A stretch of DNA of 43,986 nt, from the NCBI GenBank assembly GCA_964534355.1, contig CAZHNZ010000019.1, positions 1 to 43,986 on the forward strand. The letters are read 5' to 3'. Position numbers and translations under genes: made by a program. The notes beneath the pieces were generated by a model. That model saw only the letters and a list, made by a program, of their open reading frames with translations. It had not been told where the DNA came from and made no database searches. The number at the start of each line of letters is the position of its first letter. Position 1 is the stretch's first letter. Positions 43,303 through 43,986 of this stretch are shown piece after piece. This DNA is from CAXXIC01 sp964534355. Its GTDB lineage: Bacteria > Bacteroidota > Bacteroidia > Bacteroidales > UBA7332.

Positions 43303-43773
43303 ATGGCTTATAATTATATGACCGAAGAAGGTTATAAAAAATTGCTGGAAGATTTGAATTATCTCGAGACTGTTAAACGTCCCGAAATATCACGTCAGAT
43401 TGCTGAAGCTCGCGATAAAGGAGATTTATCTGAAAATGCAGAATACGATGCAGCCAAAGAGGCACAGGGTATGTTGGAGATGAAAATCAGCCAAATGAAA
43501 GAGGTTGTGGCCAATTCCCGTTTGTTGGATGATAAATTTCTGAATACAGAATCCATTCAGATTCTGAATAAAGTGAAGATCAGAAATACAAAAAACAATG
43601 CAGTTATGCAATATATGTTGGTCTCTGAAACAGAAGCTAACCTCAAAGAGGGCAAAATTGCGGTCAATACCCCCATTGCCAAAGGATTATTAGGCAAAAA
43701 GGTGGGAGATGTGGTTGACATCAGTGTGCCTTCGGGACAGATGTCTTTTGAGGTTGTTGAAATTTTAATCTGA
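43303..43773 (+). CDS. greA: Transcription elongation factor GreA
   Basis: The 156-residue protein restarts backtracked RNA polymerase by stimulating cleavage of the transcript's 3' end. The N-terminal coiled coil carries the family motif ARDKGDLSENAEYDAAKE (about 36-53), which includes the acidic tip residues needed for cleavage. The C-terminal FKBP-like domain ends GKKVGDVVDISVPSGQMSFEVVEI. The length is standard. The start is set by AGGAGG. A HIT-family gene begins nine bases after its stop and is probably in the same operon. Confidence 0.96.
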   Translation: MAYNYMTEEGYKKLLEDLNYLETVKRPEISRQIAEARDKGDLSENAEYDAAKEAQGMLEMKISQMKEVVANSRLLDDKFLNTESIQILNKVKIRNTKNNAVMQYMLVSETEANLKEGKIAVNTPIAKGLLGKKVGDVVDISVPSGQMSFEVVEILI

Positions 43774-43782
43774 TTATTGTAT

Positions 43783-43986
43783 ATGGCAACTATTTTCAGT
43801 CGAATTGCCTCCGGGGAAATTCCTTGCTATAAGATTGCAGAGTCGGATAAGTTTTTTGCTTTTCTGGATATTAATCCTCTGACCAAAGGGCATACTTTGG
43901 TCATACCCAGGCAAGAAACAGACTATATCTTTGATTTGGAAGATAGCTTGTTGGGTGAGATGATGATCTTTGCTAAGCAAGTTGCT
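43783..43986 (+). CDS. HIT family protein, N-terminal part (3' partial)
   Basis: 68 codons are visible from ATG 43783 to the window edge. MATIFSRIASGEIPCYKIAE, then FFAFLDINPLTKGHTLVIP, is the typical beginning of the HIT family (nucleotide hydrolases and transferases related to Hint). The catalytic HxHxH motif lies beyond the edge. It follows greA by nine bases, so co-transcription is likely. Confidence 0.92.
   Translation, partial: MATIFSRIASGEIPCYKIAESDKFFAFLDINPLTKGHTLVIPRQETDYIFDLEDSLLGEMMIFAKQVA

Overview
The window comes from a member of the Bacteroidota, most likely the order Bacteroidales. Four things point there. One protein (20685-22175) ends in a type IX secretion (Por) sorting domain. 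Rho carries a disordered insertion of about 235 residues, as in Bacteroides. The promoters repeatedly show the Bacteroidota -7 box TAnnTTTG, with TTTG or TTG about 19-20 bases upstream. Start codons almost never have a Shine-Dalgarno sequence; greA is a striking exception. No genus can be assigned from the sequence alone.

Region 1 (1-16262, all + strand) is a signalling island. It holds the tail of a PAS protein, a 1080-residue PAS/GAF histidine kinase, a stand-alone CheR-type methyltransferase, a membrane hybrid kinase (periplasmic four-helix sensor, HAMP, GAF, kinase core, two receivers), a 2500-residue hybrid kinase (receiver, eleven PAS, GAF, PocR-type domain, kinase core, receiver, helical tail) and a receiver-kinase. 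No DNA-binding output domain, CheA, CheW, CheB or chemoreceptor is visible. This is the most likely place for an undescribed system: a phosphorelay with many inputs and an orphan methyltransferase.

Region 2 (16451-26835) is mostly housekeeping: cysK; a - strand DNA-maintenance operon nfo-recX-comF behind an NlpC/P60 lipoprotein; a - strand unit manA-rlmD-T9SS protein; an Uup-like ABC-F ATPase; and the initiator tRNA. Two intergenic stretches (17390-17653 and 20353-20684) hold repeat-like, apparently non-coding DNA.

Region 3 (26935-36704) has rho and rfbA transcribed divergently, then an lrp/asnC regulator, an inositol-monophosphatase-family gene and mutS2 in series, a DUF1015 gene with a textbook promoter, an FMN-binding protein and a convergent exported rhodanese.

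Region 4 (36787-43986) has clpB behind what looks like a sigma-54 promoter with upstream TGACA/TGTCA elements, then pnp, a lipoprotein with a redox-dead thioredoxin fold, greA behind a terminator-like leader hairpin, and the start of a HIT-family gene cut by the window end. Genes for RNA polymerase behaviour (rho, greA), RNA decay (pnp) and protein disaggregation (clpB) lie close together, but as separate transcription units.
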